18,997 nt of DNA from JABDAD01 sp964409695 (GCA_964409695.1 CAYPDX010000025.1:1-18997); one strand, 5' to 3'. Counted from the stretch's first letter, positions 6,799-16,552 are shown. The notes: generated from the sequence alone by a model not told the origin. Program-made: numbers and translations.

Positions 6799-9700
6799 TT
6801 AGAAGGATTTGCGGATTTTGTCGACGTAATATCCAGTCCCCGCAGGTATCAATCTACCAACAATCACATTTTCCTTCAGACCATGCAATTTATCAATCTT
6901 GCCTGCTACTGCTGCTTCTGTTAAAACACGTGTTGTTTCTTGGAAAGCTGCTGCTGAAATAAATGATCTTGTTTGCAATGAAGCTTTTGTTATACCTTGC
7001 AATACTGGCTGAGCTGAAGCTGGACTAAATCCTTCTTCTAAGGCTTTTGCATTAATTTCCTCAAATTCCATTCTGTCGATTTTTTCTCCTGTGAGTAATG
7101 TTGTCTCACCTGGATCTGTAATTTCAACTTTTTGTAGCATTTGACGAACAATAACTTCAATATGCTTATCATCGATTTTTACACCTTGCAAACGATATAC
7201 TGCTTGAATTTCTTGAACCATATAGCGAGCAAGAGCTTCAACACCCATAACTCTTAGGATATCTTGCAATACTGGATTCCCATCAATTAACATATCGCCT
7301 TTTTTAACGTAGTCACCTTCATTAACAACAACATGCTTGCCTTTTGGTACCATAAATTCAATTGGAGTACTACCATCTGTTGGATGAATAACAATTCTTC
7401 TCTTAGATTTATAGTCTTTACCAAATTCAATTCTACCGTCAACTTCTGCAATCACTGCGTGATCTTGCGGACGCCTTGCTTCAACAAGCTCAGCAACCCT
7501 TGGAAGACCACCAGTAATATCACGAGTTTTTGATGATTCTCTCGGTATACGAGCGATAATATCACCAGCATTTACTTTTGAACCATCTTCAACGCTTAAA
7601 ATAGCATTTACCGGTAAGTAGTATCTAGCTTCTAAGCCATTTGAAAGACATAGGCTCTCTCCTTTATCATCAACAAGATGGATACGAGGTCTTAGCTCTG
7701 CACCTCTAGCGCTTTGCTTAGACTCATTTACCACTTTACTTGTGATGCCAGTTGCGTCATCGGTAATATCTCTAGCAGATACACCATCTACAACATCTCT
7801 AAATGAGATTTTTCCTGATTTTTCTGTAATAATTGGAATTGTATATGGATCCCACTCGGCGATTTTTTGCCCTCTTTCTACAAGATCAGCATCATCAACA
7901 AGAAGTTTAGCACCGTAAGGAACTTTATGCCTTGCTTTTTCTTGCCCTTTTTCATCAAGAAGCAATATCTCACAAGAACGACTCATTACAATATGGTTAT
8001 TACTTGAATCTATAACAACATTCCTATTTAGAACTTTAATTTTTGAAGCAGAGATTGCTTCTACAGAAGAAATTTCAGCTCCTCTTGTCGCTGCACCTCC
8101 AATATGGAAAGTTCTCATTGTAAGCTGCGTTCCTGGTTCACCAATCGATTGAGCAGCAATAACACCAACTGCTTCACCAACTGAAACTAAATCACCTGTT
8201 GCTAAGTCACGTCCATAACATTTAACACATATACCTTCTTTTAGTTTACATGTTAAAGCTGATCGTAATTTTACGGAATCAATTCCCGCTGTCTCAATTT
8301 TTTCAAGACTTGCTTCATCAATTAGACCGCCAGCAGCAACTATTAATTCACCAGTTACTGAGTGTTTAATATCATTTACAACATTTCTTCCAAGTATTTG
8401 CTCTGAAAGAGAGATAATAACCTCACCGCCATCAATGATAGGAGTAATAATTAACCCTTCTTCAGTACCGCAATCAAGATCTGTCACAATACAATCCTGA
8501 GCAGCATCAACAAGTCTTCTAGTTAAATAACCTGAGTTAGCTGTTTTAAGAGCTGTATCTGCAAGACCTTTACGCGCTCCGTGAGTAGAGTTAAAATACT
8601 CAAGAACAGTCAGTCCTTCTTTAAAGTTAGAAATAATTGGAGTTTCGATAATCTCGCCTGATGGTCTTGCCATCAAACCTCTCATACCAGCAAGCTGCTT
8701 AATCTGAGTTGGAGAACCTCTAGCACCAGAAACTGCCATCATGTAAATTGAATTTAACCTTGATTGGCCAGCTTCATTTTCTTTTTTAGGTTTAACTGTT
8801 GAAATTTCTTTCATCATATCTGTCGCGACTTTATCAGTACAACGAGACCATGAATCGATAACCTTGTTATATTTCTCACCAAATGTAATGAAACCATCTG
8901 AATATTGTTGCTCAAATTCCTTCACTTCAGAAACAGTCTCAGTAATATGCATACCTTTAGATTTTGGCACAATCATATCATCCATACCGAATGAAATACC
9001 AGAACGACATGCATATTTGAAACCAAGTTCCATCAACTTATCAGCAAAAATTACAGTCGCTTTTTGGCCACAATGCCTATATACAAGGTCAATAACAGAA
9101 GAGATATCTTTCTTAGTCATTGATTTATTCACAAATTTGAAGCCAACATTTTTATTTTTAGGTAATAATTCACCCAAAATCAATCTGCCTGGAGTTGTAT
9201 CAACTATTGCTGTTATCATCTCATCTTCAGCATTAAGCATGTTAGTTCTGTATTTTATCTTTGTATGTAAAGTTACAGCATCATGGAATAAAGCATGATG
9301 AATCTCTGATATATCTTGTAATATCATCCCTTCGCCAGGTTCGCCATCAAGATCAACTGTAAGATAATATAGCCCTAGAACAATATCCTTATCTGGAACA
9401 ATAATTGGACGACCATTAGCAGGGCTTAGGATGTTATTTGTAGACATCATAAGAACCCTAGCTTCTATCTGCGCTTCAATAGAAAGAGGTACGTGAACAG
9501 CCATCTGATCACCATCAAAGTCAGCATTAAATGCTGCGCAAACAAGAGGGTGAAGCTGTATCGCTTTACCTTCAATAAGTAATGGTTCAAACGCTTGAAT
9601 ACCAAGTCTGTGAAGAGTTGGTGCTCTGTTAAGGAGCACTGGATGCTCTCTAATTACTTCTTCTAAAATATCCCATACTTCTGGCTTTTCTGAATCTACC

Positions 9701-10902
9701 ATTTTCTTAGCAGCTTTCAAAGTTGTTGCAAGACCGTATAATTCTAATTTTGCATATATAAATGGCTTAAATAATTCAAGAGCCATTTTTTTAGGAAGTC
9801 CACATTGATGAAGTTTAAGCTCTGGACCTACAACGATTACAGAACGACCTGAGTAGTCAACGCGTTTTCCAAGTAAGTTTTGGCGGAAACGACCTTGCTT
9901 TCCTTTTAACATATCACTTAGAGATTTAAATGGACGCTTATTGTTGTTTTTAACAACTCTTCCTCTTCTTCCATTATCAAATAATGCATCAACAGCTTCT
10001 TGAAGCATTCTTTTTTCATTGCGAACAATAATGTCTGGAGCTTTTAGCTCGATTAATCTACGAAGACGATTATTTCTATTAATTACACGTCTGTATAATT
10101 CATTCAAGTCAGATGTTGCGAATCTTCCGCCATCCAACATCACAAGAGGTCTAATCTCAGGAGGAATAACTGGAAGAACTGTCATAATCATCCATTCAGG
10201 ACGATTTTGTGAACCTAGAAAATCTTCCACAAGTTTTAAACGCTTAACAATTTTTTTGCGCTTTGCCTCTGAATTTGTATCAGTAAGCTCTGCCCTTAAT
10301 GATATTTGAAGAGCTGGTAAATCTAAGTCAGCAAGAAGTCTACCTACTGCTTCAGCGCCAATTAAAGCTTCAAAACTATCTTCACCATACTCATCTTGTG
10401 CCTTTTGAAATGCATCTTCTGACAGAGTATCACCCTTGTACATTGGCGTAAGCCCAGGATCTACAACGACATAAGATTCAAAATAAAGCACTTTTTCAAG
10501 CTCTTTAAGCTGCATATCAAGTAAAGTTCCAACTCTTGAAGGAAGAGATTTCAAGAACCAAATATGAGCTACAGGAGCTGCAAGCTCAATATGCCCCATA
10601 CGTTCACGACGTACTCTTGAAGTTGTAACCTCAACACCGCATTTTTCACATACAATGCCACGATATTTCATTCTCTTATATTTACCGCATAAACATTCAT
10701 AATCCTTTACAGGACCAAATATCCTAGCGCAGAACAAGCCTTCTTTTTCAGGCTTAAATGTTCTGTAATTTATAGTCTCAGGCTTAGTAACCTCACCATA
10801 GGACCATGAACGAATCTGCTCTGGACTTGCAACATTTATACGCAACATATCAAATTGTTGAACGCTACTTACTTGCCCATAAAAATTAATTGACTCTGCC
10901 AT
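6799..10902 (-). CDS. rpoC: DNA-directed RNA polymerase subunit beta'
   Basis: RpoC is the beta' subunit of RNA polymerase. It holds the catalytic magnesium and half of the DNA cleft. The 1367 residues are the usual proteobacterial size. The N-terminal zinc site is C70, C72, C85 and C88. The active-site motif NADFDGDQMAVH has catalytic aspartates at 461, 463 and 465. The second zinc site uses C811, C885, C892 and C895. The bridge helix and trigger loop region includes GVIAAQSIGEPGTQLTMRTFH. The C-terminus reads LIPAGTGYYVDKIRKSF. The ATG is 11 nt after the rpoB stop, with a strong AGGGAGA Shine-Dalgarno overlapping that stop, so the two are cotranscribed and probably translationally coupled. 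No obvious insertion, split or missing key residue was seen. Confidence 0.99.
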   Translation of the reverse strand: MAESINFYGQVSSVQQFDMLRINVASPEQIRSWSYGEVTKPETINYRTFKPEKEGLFCARIFGPVKDYECLCGKYKRMKYRGIVCEKCGVEVTTSRVRRERMGHIELAAPVAHIWFLKSLPSRVGTLLDMQLKELEKVLYFESYVVVDPGLTPMYKGDTLSEDAFQKAQDEYGEDSFEALIGAEAVGRLLADLDLPALQISLRAELTDTNSEAKRKKIVKRLKLVEDFLGSQNRPEWMIMTVLPVIPPEIRPLVMLDGGRFATSDLNELYRRVINRNNRLRRLIELKAPDIIVRNEKRMLQEAVDALFDNGRRGRVVKNNNKRPFKSLSDMLKGKQGRFRQNLLGKRVDYSGRSVIVVGPELKLHQCGLPKKMALELFKPFIYAKLELYGLATTLKAAKKMVDSEKPEVWDILEEVIREHPVLLNRAPTLHRLGIQAFEPLLIEGKAIQLHPLVCAAFNADFDGDQMAVHVPLSIEAQIEARVLMMSTNNILSPANGRPIIVPDKDIVLGLYYLTVDLDGEPGEGMILQDISEIHHALFHDAVTLHTKIKYRTNMLNAEDEMITAIVDTTPGRLILGELLPKNKNVGFKFVNKSMTKKDISSVIDLVYRHCGQKATVIFADKLMELGFKYACRSGISFGMDDMIVPKSKGMHITETVSEVKEFEQQYSDGFITFGEKYNKVIDSWSRCTDKVATDMMKEISTVKPKKENEAGQSRLNSIYMMAVSGARGSPTQIKQLAGMRGLMARPSGEIIETPIISNFKEGLTVLEYFNSTHGARKGLADTALKTANSGYLTRRLVDAAQDCIVTDLDCGTEEGLIITPIIDGGEVIISLSEQILGRNVVNDIKHSVTGELIVAAGGLIDEASLEKIETAGIDSVKLRSALTCKLKEGICVKCYGRDLATGDLVSVGEAVGVIAAQSIGEPGTQLTMRTFHIGGAATRGAEISSVEAISASKIKVLNRNVVIDSSNNHIVMSRSCEILLLDEKGQEKARHKVPYGAKLLVDDADLVERGQKIAEWDPYTIPIITEKSGKISFRDVVDGVSARDITDDATGITSKVVNESKQSARGAELRPRIHLVDDKGESLCLSNGLEARYYLPVNAILSVEDGSKVNAGDIIARIPRESSKTRDITGGLPRVAELVEARRPQDHAVIAEVDGRIEFGKDYKSKRRIVIHPTDGSTPIEFMVPKGKHVVVNEGDYVKKGDMLIDGNPVLQDILRVMGVEALARYMVQEIQAVYRLQGVKIDDKHIEVIVRQMLQKVEITDPGETTLLTGEKIDRMEFEEINAKALEEGFSPASAQPVLQGITKASLQTRSFISAAAFQETTRVLTEAAVAGKIDKLHGLKENVIVGRLIPAGTGYYVDKIRKSF

Positions 10903-10913
10903 ATCTTTTCTCC

Positions 10914-13900
10914 CTAAGCCTTACTTTCTTCTTTTATTTCTGGAACAACAACTTCATTCTCAAGCTGAATATTTAAACATAATGATCTAAATTCTTTGAT
11001 CATCACATTAAATGATTCAGGTATTCCTGACTCGAAATTATTATCACCACGAACAATTGATTCATAAATTTTAATACGACCTGTTACATCATCAGACTTA
11101 ACTGTAAGCATTTCCTGAAGCGTATAAGCTGCACCATAAGCTTGAAGCGCCCAACATTCCATCTCACCAAATCTTTGGCCACCAAAGTGAGATTTACCGC
11201 CTAAAGGCTGCTGAGTTACAAGACTATATGGCCCGATTGAACGAGCATGTATCTTATCATCAACAAGATGGTGAAGTTTCAGAAGATATTTATAACCTAC
11301 TGTAACTTTACGTTCAAAATAATCTCCAGTTCTTCCATCTATCAATTTAACCTGGCCAGATGTATCCTGAGATGAAAGTTCAAGCATGTCCTTAACATCT
11401 TGAACCTTCGCACCATCAAACACTGGAGTAGCAAATCTTACACCATTTGAAAGAGTCTCACAGAATGTAAGAAGATCTTTTTTATTCATAGTTTTTATTT
11501 CAGAAGTAACTTTCTCATCGCCATCATAAATTTTAAGCGCAAAGTTTTTCACTTCCTCAATATCACCCTCCTCCTCTTTGTGAAGCCTGATCTTTTCAGC
11601 AATTTGCTTTCCAAGATTATGTCCAGCCCAACCAAGGTGAGTCTCTAAAATCTGCCCAATATTCATCCTAGATGGTAATCCAAGTGGATTTAGAACCACA
11701 TCAATTACTGTCCCATCTTCTAAGAATGGCATATCTTCTTCTGGAAGAATACGAGAAATAACACCCTTGTTACCATGTCTTCCTGCCATTTTATCACCTG
11801 GCTGTAACTTATGCTTAGCTGCAATAAATACTTTCACAACTTTAAGAGCACCTTGTGGCAGATCATCACCACTTTGTAGTTTTTCAACTTTATGACTAAA
11901 TGTTTTGTTTAAATTATCACGCGTTTCGTCATAGTTACGCTTGATTTGCTCAAATTCATTCATCACTTCAGCATTCTCAACCACAAGCTGCCAATATTGG
12001 CCCTTAGATAATTTAGCAAGTAATGCTTCATCAATTTTCTCGGCAACTTTTACTGATTTTGGTCCAGTAACAATTGTTTGGCCTAATAATAAGCTTTCAA
12101 GCTTCATGAATACAAAGCGTTCTATAATAGCTAGCTGATCATCTCTATCTTTTGCAAGTTTCTCAATTTGCTGATGTTCAATTGCAATAGCTCTTTCATC
12201 TTTTTCAACGCCTCTTCTTGAGAAGACGCGAACTTCTACAACAGTACCAGATACACCCGGAGGAACATGCAGAGATGAATCTCTAACATCTCCTGCTTTT
12301 TCACCAAAAATCGCTCTAAGCAATTTTTCTTCAGGTGTCATTGGTGATTCACTCTTTGGTGTGACTTTCCCAACTAATATATCACCTGGCTTAACTTCGG
12401 CACCCACATGTACAATTCCTACTTCATCAAGATGACGTAAGCTTTCTTCACTTACATTTGGAATATCTCTTGTGATTTCCTCAGGTCCTAAGCGAGTATC
12501 TCTAGCAATTACTTCAAATTCTTCAATATGAACCGATGTAAATACATCTCTCTTTGCAATTTTTTCCGAGATAAGGATTGAATCTTCAAAATTATATCCA
12601 CTCCATGAAACAAAAGCTACTAGCACATTTCTACCAAGAGCTATCTCACCATTTTCAGTACTTGTTCCATCAGCTATTACATCACCTTTTTTAACCTCAT
12701 CTCCAACGGAGACAAGTGGTTTTTGGTTAATACATGTATTATGGTTAGATCTTTGGAATTTCATCAAATTGAAAATATCAACTTCAGGAGCACCATCTTT
12801 TTTGTTCCCAAAAGTCCTAATCACAATACGAGTCGAATCAACTTGATCAACAATACCATCATGTAAAGCTACAACTGAAGCTCCGGAATCCTGCGCAACA
12901 ACCTTCTCAATACCGGTTCCTACAACAGGAGCCTCACTTCTAAGAAGAGGAACTGCTTGACGTTGCATGTTTGAACCCATAAGAGCCCTGTTAGCATCAT
13001 CGTTTTCAAGGAATGGAATCAATGAAGCAGCTACAGAAACTACCTGCATTGGTGTAACATCCATAAAATCAACTTCATTTGGTGGAACCATAATAAAGTC
13101 AGAATTATATCTACAATTTAGTAGATCATCAGTTAAGTTACTTTTTTTATCGCGGGCAACATTTGCCTGAGCGATTTTATATCTACTTTCTTCAATAGCT
13201 GATAAGTAAACGACTTCATCAGTAACATGACCTTCAATAACCTTGCGGTAAGGGCTTTCAATAAATCCATATTTATTTATTCTAGCAAATGTTGCTAGTG
13301 AATTTATTAAACCAATATTCTGCCCTTCTGGCGTTTCAATTGGACAAATACGACCATAGTGGGTTGTATGAACGTCACGAACTTCAAAACCAGCTCTTTC
13401 TCTACTAAGACCACCGGGTCCTAAAGCTGACAATCTCCTTTTATGTGTAACCTCGGATAATGGGTTAGTTTGATCCATAAATTGAGATAATTGAGATGAG
13501 CTAAAGAATTCTTTAACAACAGTTGAAAGAGATTTTGAGTTGACTAAATCATGAGGCATAACAGTGTCAATTGTGACAGAAGTCATACGCTCCACAATAG
13601 CTTTTTCCATACGAACTAGTCCAATACGGAATTGATTTTCAATAAGTTCTCCAACTGACCTAACTCTTCTATTTCCAAGGTGATCAATATCATCGATAGA
13701 ATTTTTTCCATCTTTAAGCTCAACCATAGACTTAACAACATGCTTAATATCTTCTGCTGTTAAAACAGTTGTTTCCATAGGAATATCAATAGAAAGTCTT
13801 GAATTCATTTTTATTCGTCCTACTTCAGACAAATCATATCTTGCTTGATCAAAAAACAGACTGTCAAATAATTGTTTTCCAGCTTCCACTGTTGACGGCT

Positions 13901-15044
13901 CACCTGGTCTCAATACTCTGAATATATCCATTAAAGCTTGGTCTTGATCAGTATTTTTATCAGCAAAAACTGTATTTCTTATGTAAGAACCAATTTGAGA
14001 AGAAATATTCAGTAATTTTACTTCTTCTAGTGTAGATTCCTTAATAATTTCTATTACTTCTTTTGTAACTTCATCACCAATTCCAGCAAGCACTTCGCCA
14101 GTTGATGAATTAAGTAAATCACATGCTAAATATTTACCAAGGAGCTGGTCTTCAGTCACTTGTATCTCTTCTAAACCATCAGCAGCATATTTCTTAGCAA
14201 TTCTTGGGGTGATTTTTTGACCTATTGCAAGTACAACTTCCTGATTTTTTGCATTTATCAAATCAAATGGTAATCTCTGAACCGAAAAAGATTCTGGAAC
14301 AAATTTTGTTTTCCAGCCCTTCTTATTTTTTGAAAATGAAGTTGATTCATAGAAGAAATCATATATTTCTGGCGTTGTCATGCCGATTGCACGTAGCAAT
14401 GTTGTTGCGTATAATTTACGTTTTCTATCAATACGGAAAAATAATAAATCCTTTGCATCAAACTCTAAATCAAGCCATGATCCACGATATGGGATTATTC
14501 TGGCTGCATATAGAAATTTTCCTGATGAATGAGTTTTTCCTTCATCGTGATCAAAAAATACACCAGGAGATCTATGCATCTGTGATACAACAACTCTCTC
14601 GGTTCCATTTATCACAAATGTACCATTTTTTGTCATAAGCGGAATATCGCCCATGTAAACTTCTTGCTCTTTAATGCCCCTTATTTCCCTTGCATTTGTA
14701 TCTGGATCAATGTCCCATACAATCAATCTTAATGTAACTTTTAATGGAGAAGCAAAACTTACTCCTCTCTGACGACTTTCTTCAACATCATATTTTGGTT
14801 GATCAAATTCATATTTAACATAATCAAGTGTAGCTGAAGCAGAAGGATCCTGTATAGGAAAAATAGATTTAAAAACTGAATGAAGCCCTACATTTCTTCT
14901 TTTTTCTGCTGACACACTTATTTGCAAAAAACTATCATCATAAGATGATTTTTGTAACTCGAGCAAATTAGGTATAGACGCTACCATGTCTATTTTACCG
15001 AAATTTTTTCTTACTAAACTACGACTCGTTAAAGATTCTTTCAT
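10914..15044 (-). CDS. rpoB: DNA-directed RNA polymerase subunit beta
   Basis: RpoB is the beta subunit of RNA polymerase and is the target of rifamycins. At 1376 aa it matches the length seen in Rickettsiales. The rifampicin pocket SSQLSQFMDQTNPLSEVTHK carries D524, H534 and S539, equivalent to E. coli D516, H526 and S531, so the classic resistance positions are wild type. IETPEGQNIGLINSL follows. The conserved HKLQPGDKMAGRHGNKG and the C-terminal GGKSHFGGQRFGEMECWAL, which joins RpoC, are intact. The ATG at 15044 is preceded by ATAAGG at about 10 nt. The stop is TAG, 11 nt before rpoC. About 0.5 kb of leader and a terminator separate it from rplL, suggesting its own promoter. Confidence 0.99.
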   Translation of the reverse strand: MKESLTSRSLVRKNFGKIDMVASIPNLLELQKSSYDDSFLQISVSAEKRRNVGLHSVFKSIFPIQDPSASATLDYVKYEFDQPKYDVEESRQRGVSFASPLKVTLRLIVWDIDPDTNAREIRGIKEQEVYMGDIPLMTKNGTFVINGTERVVVSQMHRSPGVFFDHDEGKTHSSGKFLYAARIIPYRGSWLDLEFDAKDLLFFRIDRKRKLYATTLLRAIGMTTPEIYDFFYESTSFSKNKKGWKTKFVPESFSVQRLPFDLINAKNQEVVLAIGQKITPRIAKKYAADGLEEIQVTEDQLLGKYLACDLLNSSTGEVLAGIGDEVTKEVIEIIKESTLEEVKLLNISSQIGSYIRNTVFADKNTDQDQALMDIFRVLRPGEPSTVEAGKQLFDSLFFDQARYDLSEVGRIKMNSRLSIDIPMETTVLTAEDIKHVVKSMVELKDGKNSIDDIDHLGNRRVRSVGELIENQFRIGLVRMEKAIVERMTSVTIDTVMPHDLVNSKSLSTVVKEFFSSSQLSQFMDQTNPLSEVTHKRRLSALGPGGLSRERAGFEVRDVHTTHYGRICPIETPEGQNIGLINSLATFARINKYGFIESPYRKVIEGHVTDEVVYLSAIEESRYKIAQANVARDKKSNLTDDLLNCRYNSDFIMVPPNEVDFMDVTPMQVVSVAASLIPFLENDDANRALMGSNMQRQAVPLLRSEAPVVGTGIEKVVAQDSGASVVALHDGIVDQVDSTRIVIRTFGNKKDGAPEVDIFNLMKFQRSNHNTCINQKPLVSVGDEVKKGDVIADGTSTENGEIALGRNVLVAFVSWSGYNFEDSILISEKIAKRDVFTSVHIEEFEVIARDTRLGPEEITRDIPNVSEESLRHLDEVGIVHVGAEVKPGDILVGKVTPKSESPMTPEEKLLRAIFGEKAGDVRDSSLHVPPGVSGTVVEVRVFSRRGVEKDERAIAIEHQQIEKLAKDRDDQLAIIERFVFMKLESLLLGQTIVTGPKSVKVAEKIDEALLAKLSKGQYWQLVVENAEVMNEFEQIKRNYDETRDNLNKTFSHKVEKLQSGDDLPQGALKVVKVFIAAKHKLQPGDKMAGRHGNKGVISRILPEEDMPFLEDGTVIDVVLNPLGLPSRMNIGQILETHLGWAGHNLGKQIAEKIRLHKEEEGDIEEVKNFALKIYDGDEKVTSEIKTMNKKDLLTFCETLSNGVRFATPVFDGAKVQDVKDMLELSSQDTSGQVKLIDGRTGDYFERKVTVGYKYLLKLHHLVDDKIHARSIGPYSLVTQQPLGGKSHFGGQRFGEMECWALQAYGAAYTLQEMLTVKSDDVTGRIKIYESIVRGDNNFESGIPESFNVMIKEFRSLCLNIQLENEVVVPEIKEESKA

Positions 15045-15570
15045 AGAAAACTACCTTATCAATTTTCAAACAAGAGTTTTGTATCATTACCTGGATAAAT
15101 CAAGTAAATGATGATTTTAAAGTTCAGACTTACTTTCGAAATCAAGCTTACACCATTTCTCATACGTAACTTTATAGATTGCTACTACACATTTCAGGAA
15201 TTGCATTATACCAAGTCCAAAATTAAATTTTCTATTCGATATTTGAATGTTAAAAGAAGAGAAATTCTCATTTTGGATTTTATTTTTTGTACAAATGCCT
15301 GATAATAATGACATAAAAAGCAATACGATTCACTTGCTAAAAAAAAACAAAAGTTAAAAATAATATTTATATTTTTTTTCAAATTATATCTGCAATGCAT
15401 ATGTTTAAATGGTGTAATACCAATGTAATTAAGCATGATAAGTGATTATTTGATATACTAGTTCGCGTATTATAAATACGTTACTTCATCGCGCCTAAGC
15501 TAAAATCGCAAAAACGGAAATTACACCCAAGAATCAATTAGTCAAATTTAATATGAATATGGTACAAAAT
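15045..15570 (-). promoter_or_regulatory. long rpoB upstream region with candidate promoters and repeated motifs
   Basis: This is over 500 bp without a supported gene; short open frames here have no coding character. The best promoter candidate is an extended -10 on the minus strand, TTGGTATAAT, with TATAAT at plus-strand 15205-15210. It would start transcription near 15198 and give a leader of about 150 nt. A second, weaker pair is TTGACT (15540-15545) with TAATTT (15518-15523) at 16 bp. A third TATAAT lies at 15469-15474 inside a small palindrome (cgtatt/aatacg, 15466-15480). Several ATTAyACC motifs occur as direct and inverted copies (see the repeat entry). Confidence 0.45.
15148..15417. 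repeat. inverted repeat in the rpoB upstream region
   Basis: ttacaccattt (15148-15158) recurs exactly inverted as aaatggtgtaa (15407-15417). An overlapping pair, ggtgtaat (15411-15418) and attacacc (15520-15527), brackets the next 117 bp. Related copies are cattataccaa (15204-15214) and taatacc (15416-15422). The arms resemble those bracketing 2019-2131 near dnaK, which suggests one family of small elements in both places. No target-site duplication or coding content was found. Confidence 0.4.
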
Positions 15571-15613
15571 TAAAAAAGCTGAAAAGTCCGAGCTCGCTTG
15601 AACTCAGACTTTT
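15571..15613 (-). terminator. intrinsic terminator after rplL
   Basis: On the minus strand AAAAGTC-T-GAG pairs with CTC-G-GACTTTT (arms 15603-15613 and 15582-15592). This is a 7-bp plus 3-bp stem with one mismatch and a 10-nt loop. It is followed by CAGCTTTTTTA on the same strand (plus-strand A run at 15572-15577). It lies 26 nt beyond the rplL stop and would separate the ribosomal protein unit from rpoBC, perhaps incompletely. Confidence 0.7.
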
Positions 15614-15624
15614 CTAAAAATCAC

Positions 15625-15649
15625 AATTAAAATAATAATTATTTTAATT
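15625..15649. repeat. 25-bp AT palindrome across the rplL stop codon
   Basis: The 12-base arms aattaaaataat and attattttaatt are perfect inverted copies around a single central base. The palindrome spans the last codons and TAA stop (15639-15641) of rplL. It contains no G or C, so the hairpin would be weak. It may simply reflect base composition, or it may help set the mRNA 3' end together with the terminator next to it. Confidence 0.5.
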
Positions 15650-16001
15650 CTACTTTGCCACCTGCAGCTTCGATCTTAGCCTTTAAAGACTCAGCTTCAG
15701 TTTTTGGAACAGATGCTTTCACAGTTTGTGGAGCACCGTCTACTAAATCTTTAGCTTCTTTTAAGCCAAGACCAGTAAGCTCACGCACAACTTTAATAAC
15801 GTTGATTTTGTTATCACCACAATGGGTTAAAACAACATCAAAATCTGTTTTTTCTTCAACAACAGCAGCAGCTGCTGCAGGAGCCGCAGCTGCTGGTGCA
15901 GCAGCGCTTACGCCCCAATGTTCTTCAAGCATTTTTGAAAGTTCTGCAGCTTGTATAACTGTCAGTTTAGATAATTCGTCGACTAATTTTTGTAAAGCCA
16001 T
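15639..16001 (-). CDS. rplL: 50S ribosomal protein L7/L12 (bL12)
   Basis: bL12 forms the mobile ribosomal stalk that recruits and stimulates the translational GTPases (EF-Tu, EF-G, IF2). The 120-aa length is standard. The N-terminal dimerisation helices (residues 1-30, LQKLVDELSKLTVIQAAELSK) bind L10. An alanine/proline-rich hinge follows at about 33-47. The C-terminal domain carries the conserved factor-binding stretch VIKVVRELTGLGLKEAKDLVD. It is 26 nt after rplJ with AAAGG as Shine-Dalgarno, the normal order for the L10-L12 pair. An intrinsic terminator follows. Confidence 0.98.
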   Translation of the reverse strand: MALQKLVDELSKLTVIQAAELSKMLEEHWGVSAAAPAAAAPAAAAAVVEEKTDFDVVLTHCGDNKINVIKVVRELTGLGLKEAKDLVDGAPQTVKASVPKTEAESLKAKIEAAGGKVELK

Positions 16002-16027
16002 GATTATAACCTTTTTTTATTTTTAAA

Positions 16028-16534
16028 TTATTTACTTGCGTACGCACAAAGAACTCTAGCCAATTGAGCAGCTGGAGCTTTAGCGATACCAATAATGTTT
16101 CTTGCTGGAGCTTGTAACACACCAACAATTTTTCCTCTTAACTCATTCATTGATGGAAGTTTAGACAATGTATTGATCACTTTATGATCAACAACATTCA
16201 TATCTAAGATACCACCTATAATTTTTAGAGCCTCTTTTGTCTTTGCGTAATTTGCTATAACTTTTGCAGATCCAACTGGATCTTCTGAGTAAGAAATTCC
16301 CACAGGGCCCGTGAATAAGGAATCAGCACTCGCAATACCAACATTTTTTAGAGCTATTTTGGCCAAAGTATTTTTTATAACCTTGAAACCAGCATTTTTC
16401 TCATGTAGATCTTTACGTAATTTACTAATATCACTTACTGTTAGCCCATGATAATGCGTAATAATAACAGAGCTATTATTACGAAGTATTTCTTCTATCT
16501 CAGTTACAGCAGTTACTTTTTCAGAACGATACAT
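16028..16534 (-). CDS. rplJ: 50S ribosomal protein L10 (uL10)
   Basis: uL10 anchors L12 dimers to the large subunit at the stalk base. The 168 residues match the family. The N-terminal rRNA-binding domain contains SSVIITHYHGLTVSDISKLR and FKVIKNTLAKIALK. The C-terminal helix that binds L12 ends ARNIIGIAKAPAAQLARVL. The start has a good GAGAGG Shine-Dalgarno. It begins only 18 nt after the rplA stop. In E. coli a long leader bound by L10-L12 precedes rplJ and gives autogenous control; there is no room for one here. Confidence 0.98.
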   Translation of the reverse strand: MYRSEKVTAVTEIEEILRNNSSVIITHYHGLTVSDISKLRKDLHEKNAGFKVIKNTLAKIALKNVGIASADSLFTGPVGISYSEDPVGSAKVIANYAKTKEALKIIGGILDMNVVDHKVINTLSKLPSMNELRGKIVGVLQAPARNIIGIAKAPAAQLARVLCAYASK

Positions 16535-16552
16535 ATTTTCCTCTCAAAGCCT

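Noticed and set aside
14225..14638. 137-codon plus-strand frame opposite rpoB
   Set aside because: It is antisense to conserved rpoB sequence, with no start context and no recognisable domain.
15108..15436. Three short overlapping open frames (64-76 codons) upstream of rpoB
   Set aside because: They overlap one another on both strands, have no Shine-Dalgarno and are of Ile/Phe/Asn/Lys-rich composition typical of non-coding AT-rich DNA. They lie across the inverted repeats and promoter candidates.
15655..16026. 123-codon plus-strand frame opposite rplL
   Set aside because: It is antisense to rplL. Its alanine run is the mirror of the rplL hinge, and it lacks any family features.
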